DNA of 64,000 nt. Source: Siminovitchia fortis (GTDB lineage Bacteria; Bacillota; Bacilli; Bacillales; Bacillaceae_C). The translations under genes were made by a program, and so were the position numbers. The stretch covers positions 85,754-149,753 of the forward strand of contig NZ_QYTU02000003.1 in NCBI RefSeq assembly GCF_003605365.2. The letters are read 5' to 3'. Positions 48,934 to 59,086 of this stretch are shown piece by piece. The first letter of the stretch is position 1. Every line of letters begins with the position of its first letter. The notes beneath the pieces were generated by a model, which was not told where the DNA came from, made no database searches, and saw only the letters and a list, made by a program, of their open reading frames with translations.

Positions 48934-49024
48934 TGAATGACCAAACAGCTCATATGTTCTAGCTGCTTTGTATATAAAAGCATTTCTTCAAGTTCAAGAT
49001 GATAGATTAGGCAAGGTGATTAAA

Positions 49025-51340
49025 ATGGCTAAAAAGAAAAGAAGAAGTCGCAAAACAAGCAATAAGCTCAAAAAGATCCTTCAATATGAACTTGCGGGAA
49101 TCACTTTGATTGCTTTGACGCTGATATCCATTATTGAACTTGGTGCTGTGGGCCGGGGAATTTCCCGTTTTTTCTATTTTTTGCTCGGTGAATGGTATAT
49201 GGTTGGATTGCTGGCGGTATTATGTATAGCCGGTTTTTTCATAATAAAAAGGGAATGGCCGGTTCTTCTAAAGGGCAGGCTTATCGGCCTTTATCTGATT
49301 TTGGCCAGTATGCTTGTTCTTGCCCACGTGAAGCTTTTTGGCCTGATGAATAAAGAAGGCATGCTTGCGCATAAAAGCGTGATAAAAAGTACGTATTACC
49401 TGTTTATGCAAATCATTAAAGGCGAAGCGTCAACGAACGATTTGGGCGGGGGTATGATTGGAGCCGTTTTATTTTCCGGCTTTTACCTTCTTTTTGATGC
49501 AACGGGAACAAAAATCATCAGCTTCTTCCTCATACTGGTCGGGATTATTTTACTAACCGGCAAATCAATGGGAGATTTTGTTGAGAAAGTTGGAAAAAAA
49601 TCCGGTGTATTCATCAAAGATCAATGGACAGCGTTTTTAAATGATATAAAAGAAATGAAGGAAGAAAGAAAAGCAAAAAAAGAGGCAAAGAAAAAGGGAG
49701 ATGGAGAAGAGAAGGAAAATGGCGGGAAGACTCCTCTTATTGTTGAACCTCAACAGGCAACCATACATACAGATGAACCGGCAGAACCGATTATCTCAAG
49801 TTTTTCCGAAAAAAACAGCCAGCCTAAGGATAGGGAAGAGGAGTTGGCTGAGCCAGGCGGAAACGAAGATGAAATAGATCTTGCACCGAAGCTCACTTTT
49901 AACGAGATGGAGAATGAGGACTATGAACTCCCGCCATCAACCTTGCTTTCAAGGCCTAAAACAGCCGATCAAAGCAGTGAATATAAATTGATTCATGCCA
50001 ATGCCGCAAAACTGGAAAAAACATTCCAGAGTTTTGGGGTGAAGGCACGTGTCACACAGGTTCATCTTGGGCCCGCCGTCACAAAATATGAAGTGCATCC
50101 GGATGCAGGGGTAAAGGTCAGCCGGATTGTCAGCCTGAGTGACGATTTGGCACTGGCACTTGCAGCGAAAGATATTCGGATTGAAGCGCCAATCCCTGGA
50201 AAATCGGCCATCGGCATTGAAGTGCCCAATTCTGAAATTGCCGTCGTTTCTTTAAGGGAAGTGCTTGAGGCAAAAGAACATCAAAAGCCGGAGGCTAAAT
50301 TGCAAATCGGCCTGGGAAGGGATATTACCGGAGAGGCCGTTGTGGCTGAATTGAATAAAATGCCGCATCTTCTGGTTGCAGGCGCTACCGGAAGCGGAAA
50401 AAGCGTTTGTATAAATGGCATCATTACGAGCATTTTAATGAGAGCCAAGCCCCATGAAGTAAAAATGATGATGATCGATCCGAAAATGGTTGAATTAAAC
50501 GTCTATAATGGGATTCCGCACTTGCTTGCGCCTGTTGTGACAGATGCCAGAAAAGCATCACAGGCCCTTAAAAAGGTAGTAAGTGAGATGGAAAGGCGTT
50601 ATGAATTATTCTCCCATACCGGAACAAGAAATATCGAAGGGTATAATGATTTTGTTCATCGTGAAAATGCGGGAAGGGAAGAGAAACAGCCGCTTTTACC
50701 TTATATTGTTGTCATTGTTGACGAATTGGCCGACTTGATGATGGTTGCTTCCAATGATGTGGAGGATTCGATTACGCGGCTGGCGCAGATGGCACGTGCT
50801 GCCGGCATTCATTTGATCATTGCGACCCAGCGCCCGTCTGTAGACGTCATTACCGGGGTTATTAAGGCCAATATCCCTTCCCGGATCGCATTCGCCGTAT
50901 CATCCCAAACCGATTCGAGAACCATTCTTGATACCGGCGGGGCAGAAAAGCTTCTGGGCAGAGGAGACATGCTGTTTCTGCCGGTGGGAGCTTCAAAACC
51001 GGTCCGGGTCCAAGGTGCGTTCCTGTCGGATCAGGAGGTTGAGGATATCGTCAATTTTGTCATCTCCCAGCAGAAAGCCCAATATCAGGAAGACATGATT
51101 CCCGAGGATCTGCCGGAGAAGTCCCAAGAAGTGGAAGATGAACTTTATGATGAAGCGGTCCAATTGATTGTCGAGATGCAGACAGCATCCGTTTCCATGC
51201 TGCAGCGGCGTTTCAGGATAGGCTATACACGGGCTGCCAGGCTCATTGATGAAATGGAGGCCAGGGGGGTTGTCGGGCCGTATGAGGGAAGTAAACCGAG
51301 AACAGTATTAGTTTCCCGGACAGAAGAACAGACCTCTTGA
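49025..51340 (+). CDS. spoIIIE: DNA translocase SpoIIIE
   Basis: FtsK-family pump that moves the chromosome into the forespore. 771 residues: four N-terminal membrane helices, an acidic/basic linker (about 200-315), the motor with Walker A GATGSGKS at 453-460 and Walker [10 protein letters not shown], and a C-terminal gamma winged helix ([21 protein letters not shown]). ATG 49025 follows AAGGTG. Length near B. subtilis (787). Confidence 0.97.
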   Translation: MAKKKRRSRKTSNKLKKILQYELAGITLIALTLISIIELGAVGRGISRFFYFLLGEWYMVGLLAVLCIAGFFIIKREWPVLLKGRLIGLYLILASMLVLAHVKLFGLMNKEGMLAHKSVIKSTYYLFMQIIKGEASTNDLGGGMIGAVLFSGFYLLFDATGTKIISFFLILVGIILLTGKSMGDFVEKVGKKSGVFIKDQWTAFLNDIKEMKEERKAKKEAKKKGDGEEKENGGKTPLIVEPQQATIHTDEPAEPIISSFSEKNSQPKDREEELAEPGGNEDEIDLAPKLTFNEMENEDYELPPSTLLSRPKTADQSSEYKLIHANAAKLEKTFQSFGVKARVTQVHLGPAVTKYEVHPDAGVKVSRIVSLSDDLALALAAKDIRIEAPIPGKSAIGIEVPNSEIAVVSLREVLEAKEHQKPEAKLQIGLGRDITGEAVVAELNKMPHLLVAGATGSGKSVCINGIITSILMRAKPHEVKMMMIDPKMVELNVYNGIPHLLAPVVTDARKASQALKKVVSEMERRYELFSHTGTRNIEGYNDFVHRENAGREEKQPLLPYIVVIVDELADLMMVASNDVEDSITRLAQMARAAGIHLIIATQRPSVDVITGVIKANIPSRIAFAVSSQTDSRTILDTGGAEKLLGRGDMLFLPVGASKPVRVQGAFLSDQEVEDIVNFVISQQKAQYQEDMIPEDLPEKSQEVEDELYDEAVQLIVEMQTASVSMLQRRFRIGYTRAARLIDEMEARGVVGPYEGSKPRTVLVSRTEEQTS

Positions 51341-51415
51341 TGTGGAATAGATCGATTGGACTTTGAATATAATGATAAGATTGGACATACGATAAACATA
51401 GCCTGTAAACTATTA

Positions 51416-51472
51416 AGAAAAGCGGAAGGCGCCAGCCTAAGTTTTTGGCTTGGAGCGGCGCTGTATTAATCT
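51416..51472 (+). repeat. Partial copy of the palindromic repeat
   Basis: AGAAAAGCGGAAGGCGCCAGCC ... GGCTTGGAGCGGCGCTG before ymfF; left end conserved, right end diverged. Confidence 0.6.
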
Positions 51473-51510
51473 TTTATTTTTTCCTATCCATATAAAAGGA
51501 GGCGTGGCGA

Positions 51511-52794
51511 ATGCCGTTGCTGCATGAGGAAACAGTGAAAAAGCAAGGATATACCCTGCACCTGATTAATACTGATAAATACAAGACCAACACCATTATC
51601 TGGAAAATGAAAGCACCGCTTGAAAAAGAGACCGTCACCTACCGTGCGCTCTTGCCGCATGTTTTGCAAAGCAGTACAAAAAAACACCCATCAACCGTCA
51701 AGCTGCGGACATATCTCGATCAATTATATGGCGCAACCCTGCAAGTGGACCTCAGTAAAAAAGGGGACTATCACATCATCACATTGACGATTGAAATCGC
51801 CAATGAGGTGTTCCTAAAAGATACAACTCCGCTATTGCAAAAGGCAGTCCAACTGTTAAAGGAAATATTGCTGGAACCCAATGCTGATAATGGGGCCTTT
51901 GATTCCGAGACAGTCGAAAAAGAGAAGCGGACATTAAAGCAGCGCATCAAGTCGGTTTACGATGATAAAATGAGATATGCAACATTCCGTGTTACCGAGG
52001 AAATGTGCAAGGATGAACCCTATTCATTATTTGTCCACGGCGAACTTGGCCAAGTGGATGACATAACGCAAAAATCCCTGTACAGCTACTATGAGCGGGC
52101 GTTAAACGAAGATGAACTCGACCTTTACATAATCGGTGATATTGACAAGGCGGAAGTGGAGAGTTATTGTGATGTACTTCGTTTTGCTGAGCGCACACCG
52201 AAGAGAAGTTCGGAGTCTGTTGAAAAAAACAATATTGAAGTAAAAGAAATTATCGAAAGGCAAGATTTAAAGCAGGGCAAACTGAACATCGGCTACCGTA
52301 CGAATATCAGATACGGTGACAGCGACTATTTTCCATTGCAAATGGTGAATGGCATTTTTGGGGGTTTTCCGCATTCCAAGCTTTTTATCAATGTGCGGGA
52401 AAAAGCCAACCTCGCCTATTATGCAGCGAGCAGAATCGAAAGCCATAAAGGCTTGCTGATGGTCATGTCAGGAATTGACGACAAAAACTATGAAAAAGCC
52501 GTCAATATCATTAAAGAACAAATGGAATCAATGAAGAACGGGGATTTCTCCGATCAGGAAATAAAGCAGACAAAGGCCGTCATACAAAATCAATTTCTTG
52601 AGACCATCGATACAGCGCGGGGCCTGACGGAGGTACTCTATCATAATGTTGTAGGCCATACAGTCATTAACCTGGATGAATGGCAGGACCGAATTGCCAA
52701 AACGTCGAAACAGGAAATTGCGGACGCAGCCCGGAAGATTGAAATGGACACCATTTACTTTTTGACGGGAACGAAGGAGGGGACTGAAAAGTGA
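51511..52794 (+). CDS. ymfF: M16-like protein YmfF, probably non-catalytic
   Basis: 427-residue M16-fold protein. The zinc motif HxxEH expected near the N-terminus is absent (the region reads LLPHVLQSSTKKHPS). It overlaps ymfH, which has the motif, so the two probably form an active/inactive pair as in other M16B systems. ATG 51511 follows AAAGGAGGCG. In B. subtilis ymfF and ymfH lie in the same order. Confidence 0.92.
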   Translation: MPLLHEETVKKQGYTLHLINTDKYKTNTIIWKMKAPLEKETVTYRALLPHVLQSSTKKHPSTVKLRTYLDQLYGATLQVDLSKKGDYHIITLTIEIANEVFLKDTTPLLQKAVQLLKEILLEPNADNGAFDSETVEKEKRTLKQRIKSVYDDKMRYATFRVTEEMCKDEPYSLFVHGELGQVDDITQKSLYSYYERALNEDELDLYIIGDIDKAEVESYCDVLRFAERTPKRSSESVEKNNIEVKEIIERQDLKQGKLNIGYRTNIRYGDSDYFPLQMVNGIFGGFPHSKLFINVREKANLAYYAASRIESHKGLLMVMSGIDDKNYEKAVNIIKEQMESMKNGDFSDQEIKQTKAVIQNQFLETIDTARGLTEVLYHNVVGHTVINLDEWQDRIAKTSKQEIADAARKIEMDTIYFLTGTKEGTEK

Positions 52795-54071
52795 AGAGCA
52801 TTTTCTTCGATCAGTTAAAAGAAACCTTATTCCATGAAACGCTGGATAACGGGCTTCAAGTGTATGTCCTCCCGAAGGAAGGGTTCAATAAAACTTTTGC
52901 TACGTTCACAACAAAGTACGGTTCTGTCGATAACACTTTTATCCCCTTGAATGAAACAGAAATGGAAAATGTCCCTGACGGGATTGCGCATTTCCTTGAG
53001 CATAAAATGTTTGAAAAAAAAGATGGGGATGTGTTCCAGCTTTTTAGCAAGCAGGGGGCTTCCGCCAATGCATTCACATCATTTACAAGAACAGCTTACC
53101 TTTTTTCCAGCACAACTAATATCGAACAGAATTTAAGCACCCTGATCCATATGGTTCAGGAACCTTATTTTACAGAAAAGACTGTTGAAAAAGAGAAAGG
53201 GATTATTGGACAGGAAATCACAATGTATGATGATAACCCGGATTGGAGAGTCTATTTCGGTTTAATCGAGAACCTCTTCCACAGCCATCCGGTCAAGATT
53301 GATATCGCCGGGACGATTGAGTCGATCTCCCATATTACGGCCGACCTGCTTTACCTGTGCTACAACACATTTTATCATCCGAGCAATATGCTGTTCTTTG
53401 TCACGGGTCCGGTCGATCCGGAAAAAATCATTTCTTTCATCCGTGAAGACCAGAAGAAAAAGCAATTCGAACCAGCCCAGGAAATAGTCAGGCATTTTGA
53501 GGAAGAACCGGATACGGCTGCCAAGAAGAAGCAGGTCATTAAAATGGATGTCCAGACGTCTAAATGCATGGTGGGCGTAAAAGCGCCGCATTTTGAAGGT
53601 GACGGCGGATCGATGCTCAAGCAGGAACTGACTATTAATATTTTGCTCGATATTTTATTCGGTAAAAGTTCGGCAAACTACGAAACATTGTATAATGATG
53701 GCTTGATCGATGAGACATTCCAATTTGACTACACGCAGGAAGATGGCTTTGGCTTCGCCATCATCGGCGGTGATACCCAAGACCCGGATTTACTTTCCGG
53801 GCAATTGCAGAATATGATGCTGAAAGCTGCATCCCGATTGAATGAAGAGGAGCTTGAACGAGCCAAGAAAAAGCGGATCGGCGGCTTTCTAAGGGCTTTC
53901 AACTCTCCTGAATTCATTGCAAATCAGTTTACACGCTATAAATTGAACGGGATAAACCTCTTTGATGTTGTTCCGGTTATCGAGAGTTTAACATTCACTG
54001 ACTTGACAACCGCAGCGACAGAGTTCTTTTCGGAAGACAGAATGTCAACATGCCACGTGATACCGAAATAA
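52791..54071 (+). CDS. ymfH: M16 family zinc peptidase YmfH
   Basis: 426 residues with HFLEH at 67-71 and a downstream KEKGIIGQEITMYDDNPDW segment. Probable catalytic partner of YmfF. GTG 52791 overlaps the ymfF stop. Substrate unknown. Confidence 0.93.
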   Translation: MKSIFFDQLKETLFHETLDNGLQVYVLPKEGFNKTFATFTTKYGSVDNTFIPLNETEMENVPDGIAHFLEHKMFEKKDGDVFQLFSKQGASANAFTSFTRTAYLFSSTTNIEQNLSTLIHMVQEPYFTEKTVEKEKGIIGQEITMYDDNPDWRVYFGLIENLFHSHPVKIDIAGTIESISHITADLLYLCYNTFYHPSNMLFFVTGPVDPEKIISFIREDQKKKQFEPAQEIVRHFEEEPDTAAKKKQVIKMDVQTSKCMVGVKAPHFEGDGGSMLKQELTINILLDILFGKSSANYETLYNDGLIDETFQFDYTQEDGFGFAIIGGDTQDPDLLSGQLQNMMLKAASRLNEEELERAKKKRIGGFLRAFNSPEFIANQFTRYKLNGINLFDVVPVIESLTFTDLTTAATEFFSEDRMSTCHVIPK

Positions 54072-54074
54072 TAG

Positions 54075-54103
54075 AAAAACCCGGCCAATAGCCCGGGTTT
54101 TTT
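54075..54103 (+). terminator. Terminator after ymfH
   Basis: AAACCCGG-CCAATAGC-CCGGGTTT followed by further T. Confidence 0.8.
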
Positions 54104-54122
54104 CTGTGAAAGGAAATGTAAA

Positions 54123-54845
54123 ATGAAAAAATTTGCTTTGATTACGGGGGCAAGCGGCGGAATAGGAGCTGCAACAGCAAGAACGCTTGCGAAAGAAAAC
54201 TGGAATTTATATTTGCATTATCACAGCAATGAGCAGCGGATCCTGGAACTTGTAACGGAATTAGCCGAGTACGGCATAGAAGTGATTCCGATCAAGGCCG
54301 ATCTTTCAGTCGAAACCGGATGTGATCAAATCATCGGAAATATATTTCAATTGGACGCGATTGTTTATTCAAGCGGAAATGCCCCTTTTGGGCTTTTTTC
54401 TGATCTTGATGATGAAACAATGGAAAACGCGATTCAGCTCCACGTAAAAAGCCCGCTCATTTTAATTCGAAACCTGCTTCCAAAACTGATGAGAAATCCT
54501 GTTTCTCAAATTGTCATCATCAGTTCATTGTGGGGACAGACGGGCGCAGCATGCGAAGTGATTTATTCTACAGTTAAGGGTGCGCAAATCTCATTTACTA
54601 AAGCGTTAAGCAAAGAAGTGGCCGGCTCCGGCGTCCGGGTGAACTGTGTAGCCCCAGGAGCTGTCAATACCGGGATGCTTCATCGTTTTTCGGAAGAGGA
54701 GCTTGAAAGCCTTGAGGAGGAAATACCATTAAGGCGGCTCGCTGAGCCGGAAGAAATCGCGGATGCTGTTTCCTTTTTATTATCACCGAAAGCCTCATAT
54801 ATTACAGGGCAAGTCGTTTCCGTAAACGGCGGATGGTATACATAA
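54123..54845 (+). CDS. ymfI: Short-chain dehydrogenase YmfI
   Basis: SDR of 240 residues: cofactor motif TGASGGIG at 8-15, Ser/Tyr/Lys catalytic set in ISSLWGQTG and YSTVKG, C-terminal GQVVSVNGGW. FabG-like by sequence; substrate unknown. The common NNAG motif reads SSGN here. Confidence 0.9.
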   Translation: MKKFALITGASGGIGAATARTLAKENWNLYLHYHSNEQRILELVTELAEYGIEVIPIKADLSVETGCDQIIGNIFQLDAIVYSSGNAPFGLFSDLDDETMENAIQLHVKSPLILIRNLLPKLMRNPVSQIVIISSLWGQTGAACEVIYSTVKGAQISFTKALSKEVAGSGVRVNCVAPGAVNTGMLHRFSEEELESLEEEIPLRRLAEPEEIADAVSFLLSPKASYITGQVVSVNGGWYT

Positions 54846-54872
54846 TATATGTATTGTCAACTTAAGAATTAT

Positions 54873-54901
54873 GCATATTTCCTTCACTCATGCAAATAAT
54901 A
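54873..54901 (+). promoter_or_regulatory. Possible forespore (sigma-F/G) promoter of ymfJ
   Basis: GCATA 54873-54877, 14 bases, then GCAAATAATA, one mismatch from the sigma-F/G -10 consensus. ymfJ is, as I recall, a sigma-G gene in B. subtilis. Confidence 0.4.
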
Positions 54902-54935
54902 ACATCGTACCAAAATGTGAAGGAGGCACAAAAGC

Positions 54936-55193
54936 ATGTCAGTACTTGAAAACTGGGAACAATGGAAAAACTTCCTTGGTGACCGTTTGGATCAGGCTCA
55001 GCAGCAGGGAATGTCACAAGAGGTCATAGACCAAATGGCTCATCAAGTCGGCGACTACCTGGCAAAGCAAGTTGATCCTAAAAACGAGCAGGAGCGGGTG
55101 CTTTCTGATTTATGGTCTGTTGCATCTGAAGAAGAGCAGCAAGCGCTTGCTCGTGTGATGGTCAAACTGGTTGAAAACAAAAGCACTCACTAA
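54936..55193 (+). CDS. ymfJ: YmfJ (DUF3243)
   Basis: 85-residue soluble helical protein, MSVLENWEQWKNFLGDRLDQAQ..., matching YmfJ/DUF3243 in size and position. ATG 54936 follows GAAGGAGGC. It has its own promoter-like site and terminator. Function unknown. Confidence 0.9.
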   Translation: MSVLENWEQWKNFLGDRLDQAQQQGMSQEVIDQMAHQVGDYLAKQVDPKNEQERVLSDLWSVASEEEQQALARVMVKLVENKSTH

Positions 55194-55214
55194 ATGAATA
55201 TGTTTATCGTAACG

Positions 55215-55238
55215 GAGAGGAATATTCCTCTCTTTTTT
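55215..55238 (+). terminator. Terminator after ymfJ
   Basis: GAGAGGAAT/ATTCCTCTC perfect palindrome followed by TTTTTT. Confidence 0.85.
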
Positions 55239-55316
55239 ACTTGTACTGCTACAACGTATAGATTCGCCTGCATTTTTACATAAAGTTTTTCTTTTTTCTT
55301 TAACTAAAATCAGATA

Positions 55317-55325
55317 TGATATAAG
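55317..55325 (+). promoter_or_regulatory. Extended -10 element upstream of ymfK
   Basis: TGA followed by TATAAG at 55320-55325; weak -35. Confidence 0.35.
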
Positions 55326-55387
55326 CTAGAAATGATGTGATACGATAAAAAGGATCGATTCCGTTTTTTTCGAGGAGCTGTTTTTAT

Positions 55388-56188
55388 ATGGAAGGTAAAG
55401 AATGGTATTTGGAATATGAGATTACAAGTGACCGTCCTGGTTTACTGGGGGATATTTCTTCACTTCTGGGCATGCTTGCAATTAATATAGTCAGTATTAA
55501 CGGTATAGATGCCAGCAGAAGGGGACTTTTGATCCGCGCCCAGAGTGATGATCAAATTAAGAGGCTTGAATCCATTTTGGAAACAGTGGAAACGATCAAA
55601 GTAAGAAAAATCAGGGAGCCCAAGCTGCGTGACAAGCTGGCTGTAAGACATGGGCGCTATATCCAGAGAGACCATGACGATAAGAAGACATTTCGCTTTG
55701 TCAGGGATGAGCTGGGAATCCTTGTCGACTTCATGGCTGAAATTTTCAAGAAAAAAGGGCACAAATTGATCGGCATCAGGGGCATGCCAAGGGTCGGAAA
55801 GACGGAATCCGTTGTTGCGGCAAGTGTCTGCGCCAATAAAAAATGGCTTTTTGTTTCGTCCACCTTATTGAAACAGACAATCCGAAAAGAACTGATAAAA
55901 GACGAATATAATGAAAACAATATCTTCATTATAGATGGGATCGTATCAAGAAGAAGGGCAGATGAACGGCATCTTCAGCTGGTCAGGGAAATTATGAGGA
56001 TGCCGGCAGTAAAAGTGATCGAGCACCCTGATATTTTTGTTGAGCATTCGGAGTATTCCATCGAGGACTTCGATTACATAATCGAGTTGCGCAACAACCC
56101 TGACGAAGAGATAACATACGATGTGGTCGAAAAGCAGAACTTATTTGAGGAGCCCGGTATTGGCGGCTTTGGAAACTTCGACTTTTAG
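55388..56188 (+). CDS. ymfK: YmfK (DUF3388): ACT-like domain plus P-loop
   Basis: 266 residues. Residues 8-75 look like an ACT domain (YEITSDRPGLLGDISSLLG, INIVSINGID). Residues 132-139 read GMPRVGKT, a Walker A sequence, followed by ASVCANKKWLFVSS and a possible Walker B IFIIDGIV near 178. The combination suggests a small-molecule-sensing nucleotide-binding protein; no function is established that I know of. ATG 55388. Confidence 0.88.
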   Translation: MEGKEWYLEYEITSDRPGLLGDISSLLGMLAINIVSINGIDASRRGLLIRAQSDDQIKRLESILETVETIKVRKIREPKLRDKLAVRHGRYIQRDHDDKKTFRFVRDELGILVDFMAEIFKKKGHKLIGIRGMPRVGKTESVVAASVCANKKWLFVSSTLLKQTIRKELIKDEYNENNIFIIDGIVSRRRADERHLQLVREIMRMPAVKVIEHPDIFVEHSEYSIEDFDYIIELRNNPDEEITYDVVEKQNLFEEPGIGGFGNFDF

Positions 56189-56218
56189 ACGTACTTCTAG
56201 GATAGGTAGGTGTTAGCT

Positions 56219-57106
56219 TTGACTGAATTGGGGGGCCGCCTGAGAGCGGCTCGTGAGGAAAAAGGGATCAGCCTGGACCAGCTACAATCAATGACAAAAA
56301 TCCAGAAAAAGTATCTTTCCGGCATTGAAGAGGGAGATTACAGCCAGATTCCAGGCAAGTTTTATGTGAGGGCTTTTATTAAACAATATGCTGAGGCAGT
56401 AGGGCTTTCAGCGGATGAACTGTTTGAGGAATATAAAAACGAGATTCCGGCTGCTTACGAAGATGATTTGTCGGAACAGCTTTCCCGTGTACAAACGAGG
56501 CGCACCGTGTCGGCAAGGACTTCAAAAATTGCCGAACTGCTGCCAAAAATTTTGATCGGAGTCGCCATCGTAGCAGTACTCTTCTTAATCTGGTATTTCT
56601 TTTCCAAAAATGTAGACACTGGGAAGCAGCCTGCCGGAAACGGCAAAGATCAAAGCGTTGATATTAAAGAGTCGGATGAAATCAAAACTCCTGAACCAAA
56701 CCCTGATAAAAAGGAAAAAGCAGAATCAAAAGAGGAAAATGATCCGCAGGATCCGAATGAGGATACCGAAAATGCCGAGCAGGAGCTGGCCATGGATAAT
56801 GTCTCGGGCAATGTGACTGCATACAATCTGTCAGGTACTGACAAATTCGAACTGAAAGTGAGTGCCGCCGCTTCGGGAGAGACTTGGGTCAAAATTCTCG
56901 ACGGGAACAATCAGGAATTGTTTCAAGGAATGCTCCAGAACGGAGCAAGCCAAAGCTTTGATTTGTCAGATCAAAATAGTGCATACATCATAATTGGGCG
57001 GGCATTCGAAACGGATATCCATGTAAACGACCAGAAGCTGGAATACGAACTGGACCCGGTTCAGCATGTCACACAGGAGATCAGTATCAAGTTTGACAAA
57101 GAATAG
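56219..57106 (+). CDS. rodZ: RodZ-like cytoskeletal protein (YmfM)
   Basis: Links the MreB cytoskeleton to the membrane. An N-terminal Xre-type helix-turn-helix (LGGRLRAAREEKGISLDQLQSMTKIQKKYL), one membrane helix (about 108-127), an acidic low-complexity linker and an outer beta domain of the DUF4115 type. TTG 56219 is preferred over GTG 56210 by spacing from TAGGTG. Length 295. Confidence 0.93.
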   Translation: MTELGGRLRAAREEKGISLDQLQSMTKIQKKYLSGIEEGDYSQIPGKFYVRAFIKQYAEAVGLSADELFEEYKNEIPAAYEDDLSEQLSRVQTRRTVSARTSKIAELLPKILIGVAIVAVLFLIWYFFSKNVDTGKQPAGNGKDQSVDIKESDEIKTPEPNPDKKEKAESKEENDPQDPNEDTENAEQELAMDNVSGNVTAYNLSGTDKFELKVSAAASGETWVKILDGNNQELFQGMLQNGASQSFDLSDQNSAYIIIGRAFETDIHVNDQKLEYELDPVQHVTQEISIKFDKE

Positions 57107-57196
57107 CTACCATGATCCAGGAGGGCCGCCGCGTAATCGGGGGCCATTTTTCAAGGTCTGAAAAATTGCTTTAAGTATTCAAGCATGTTGCCGCCA

Positions 57197-57219
57197 GCCG
57201 GCGCCTTGCGTTTTTCTTA
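57197..57219 (-). repeat. Remnant of the palindromic repeat before pgsA
   Basis: GCCGGCGCCTTGCGTTTTTCTTA matches the conserved GGCGCCTTGCGCTTTTCTT end; it touches the pgsA ribosome site AGGAGGC. Confidence 0.6.
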
Positions 57220-57234
57220 GGAGGCAGACAACAG

Positions 57235-57813
57235 ATGAATTTACCAAATAAAATAACCGTAACAAGAATTTTACTCATCCCCATATTCCTGATATTGATG
57301 CTCGTACCTTTTGACTGGGGAACACTGCATTATTTTGGCGCAGATTTGGAAACCGCGCATTTTGCCGGGGCGATATTGTTTATTATCGCTTCTGTCACGG
57401 ACTGGATCGATGGCTACTTTGCACGCAAATATGACCTGGTCACGAATCTGGGAAAATTCCTCGACCCGCTTGCTGATAAACTGCTTGTTTCCGCTGCGCT
57501 GATCGTACTGGTTGAAATGCACTTGGCCCCTTCATGGATTGTCATTGTGATCATAAGCCGTGAGTTCGCAGTGACAGGCCTGCGCCTTATATTGGCCGGG
57601 ACCGGGGAAGTAGTGGCTGCCAATATGCTGGGGAAAATTAAGACATGGACCCAAATTATTGCCATCAGCGCTTTGCTGCTTCATAATATGCCATTTTCAG
57701 CAATCCATTTCCCTTTTGCCGACATAATGTTATGGGTTGCTTTCATATTTACCGTTTGGTCGGGATGGGATTATTTTTACATTAACCGTGGAATTTTTCG
57801 ACATTCAAAATAG
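57235..57813 (+). CDS. pgsA: CDP-diacylglycerol-glycerol-3-phosphate 3-phosphatidyltransferase
   Basis: First committed enzyme of phosphatidylglycerol synthesis. CDP-alcohol phosphotransferase motif DWIDGYFARKYDLVTNLGKFLDPLADK (positions about 61-87, with the D-G-x2-A-R-x8-G-x3-D-x3-D pattern). Membrane protein of 192 residues. ATG 57235 follows TAGGAGGC. Confidence 0.97.
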   Translation: MNLPNKITVTRILLIPIFLILMLVPFDWGTLHYFGADLETAHFAGAILFIIASVTDWIDGYFARKYDLVTNLGKFLDPLADKLLVSAALIVLVEMHLAPSWIVIVIISREFAVTGLRLILAGTGEVVAANMLGKIKTWTQIIAISALLLHNMPFSAIHFPFADIMLWVAFIFTVWSGWDYFYINRGIFRHSK

Positions 57814-57835
57814 ATATAAAGGAAGTGATTCATGA

Positions 57836-59086
57836 ATGAAAGCTGAAATAATCGGTGTCGGTACGGAGTTGCTGCTTGGCCAAATTGCCAATACGAATGC
57901 ACAGTATCTATCCGGGGAACTGGCAGAGATCGGTGTCAACGTTTATTTCCATACTGTCGTCGGCGATAATCCAAGCCGGCTGGCAGATGCTATAAAGCAG
58001 GCGGAAAAAAGGGCTGATCTGTTAATTTTCACAGGCGGATTGGGCCCCACAAAAGATGATCTCACAAAGGAAATCATTGCGGGCCATTTGCAGCGGGAAA
58101 TGGAAACAGACAATGATGCCTGGGAAAAAATCCAGGATTACTTCAAGAGGACCGGCCGGTATATGACAGCCAACAACGAAAAACAGGCCCGTGTCATCAT
58201 AGGGGCAAAAGTGCTCCCGAATGAGCATGGGATGGCACCAGGCATGTTTATAAAAGAAGGTCCATGCTTTTATATGCTGCTTCCGGGTCCGCCCCACGAA
58301 ATGAAGCCGATGTTCAGAACATACGGCAGACAGGCGATCATTGATCAATTGGAAACGGTGGACTGCATAGAATCAAGGGTGCTTCGTTTCTTTAATATCG
58401 GAGAGGCGGAAATTGCTGAAAGATTATCCGATATCATTGATGCCCAAACGAACCCTACTGTAGCCCCTTTAGCGGGAGATGGGGAAGTGACAATCCGGTT
58501 GACCGCCAGAAGCGATAGCAAAGACAAAGCCGTGGCCATGCTGAATGATATAGAAAAGCAAATCCAAGAAAAAGCAGGAGAGCATTTTTACGGCTATAAC
58601 GATACATCACTGATGGCCGAACTGTTGAAGGTGCTGGAAAATCGCGAATTGACAATCGCAGCAGCCGAAAGCTTGACAGGCGGACTGTTCCAGTCTGAAA
58701 TGACATCGGTGGTCGGAGTCAGTACAATGCTGCTTGGAGGCATCGTCTGCTACTCGAATGAGGCAAAAGTCAAGCTGTGCGATGTAAAACCCGAGACGTT
58801 GGAAAAATATGGGGCGGTCAGTGAGCAGTGTGCGATAGAGCTTGCCGAAAATGTCAGAATGTCGCTTAATGCCGACATCGGAATAAGCTTCACCGGTGCG
58901 GCCGGGCCGGATTCGCTTGAAGGGCATCCCGCCGGGACAGTATGGATCGGCATGTCGTTCAAAGATCGGGAATCCAAGGCGATTCTCGCAAAGATGGCAG
59001 GTACACGAAACGGAAACAGGCGGCGTTCCGTCAAAATGGGATGCTATTATCTATTAAAAGAGTTAAAAGAGCTAGACAAAAAATAG
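57836..59086 (+). CDS. cinA: CinA, competence-damage / NMN deamidase family
   Basis: 416 residues: N-terminal molybdopterin-binding-like (COG1058) domain (MKAEIIGVGTELLLGQ; FTGGLGPTKDD) and a C-terminal CinA domain (AAESLTGGLFQSEMTSV; GISFTGAAGPD). In B. subtilis it lies next to recA and is competence induced. ATG 57836; the ATG four bases upstream is out of frame and stops after four codons. Confidence 0.96.
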   Translation: MKAEIIGVGTELLLGQIANTNAQYLSGELAEIGVNVYFHTVVGDNPSRLADAIKQAEKRADLLIFTGGLGPTKDDLTKEIIAGHLQREMETDNDAWEKIQDYFKRTGRYMTANNEKQARVIIGAKVLPNEHGMAPGMFIKEGPCFYMLLPGPPHEMKPMFRTYGRQAIIDQLETVDCIESRVLRFFNIGEAEIAERLSDIIDAQTNPTVAPLAGDGEVTIRLTARSDSKDKAVAMLNDIEKQIQEKAGEHFYGYNDTSLMAELLKVLENRELTIAAAESLTGGLFQSEMTSVVGVSTMLLGGIVCYSNEAKVKLCDVKPETLEKYGAVSEQCAIELAENVRMSLNADIGISFTGAAGPDSLEGHPAGTVWIGMSFKDRESKAILAKMAGTRNGNRRRSVKMGCYYLLKELKELDKK

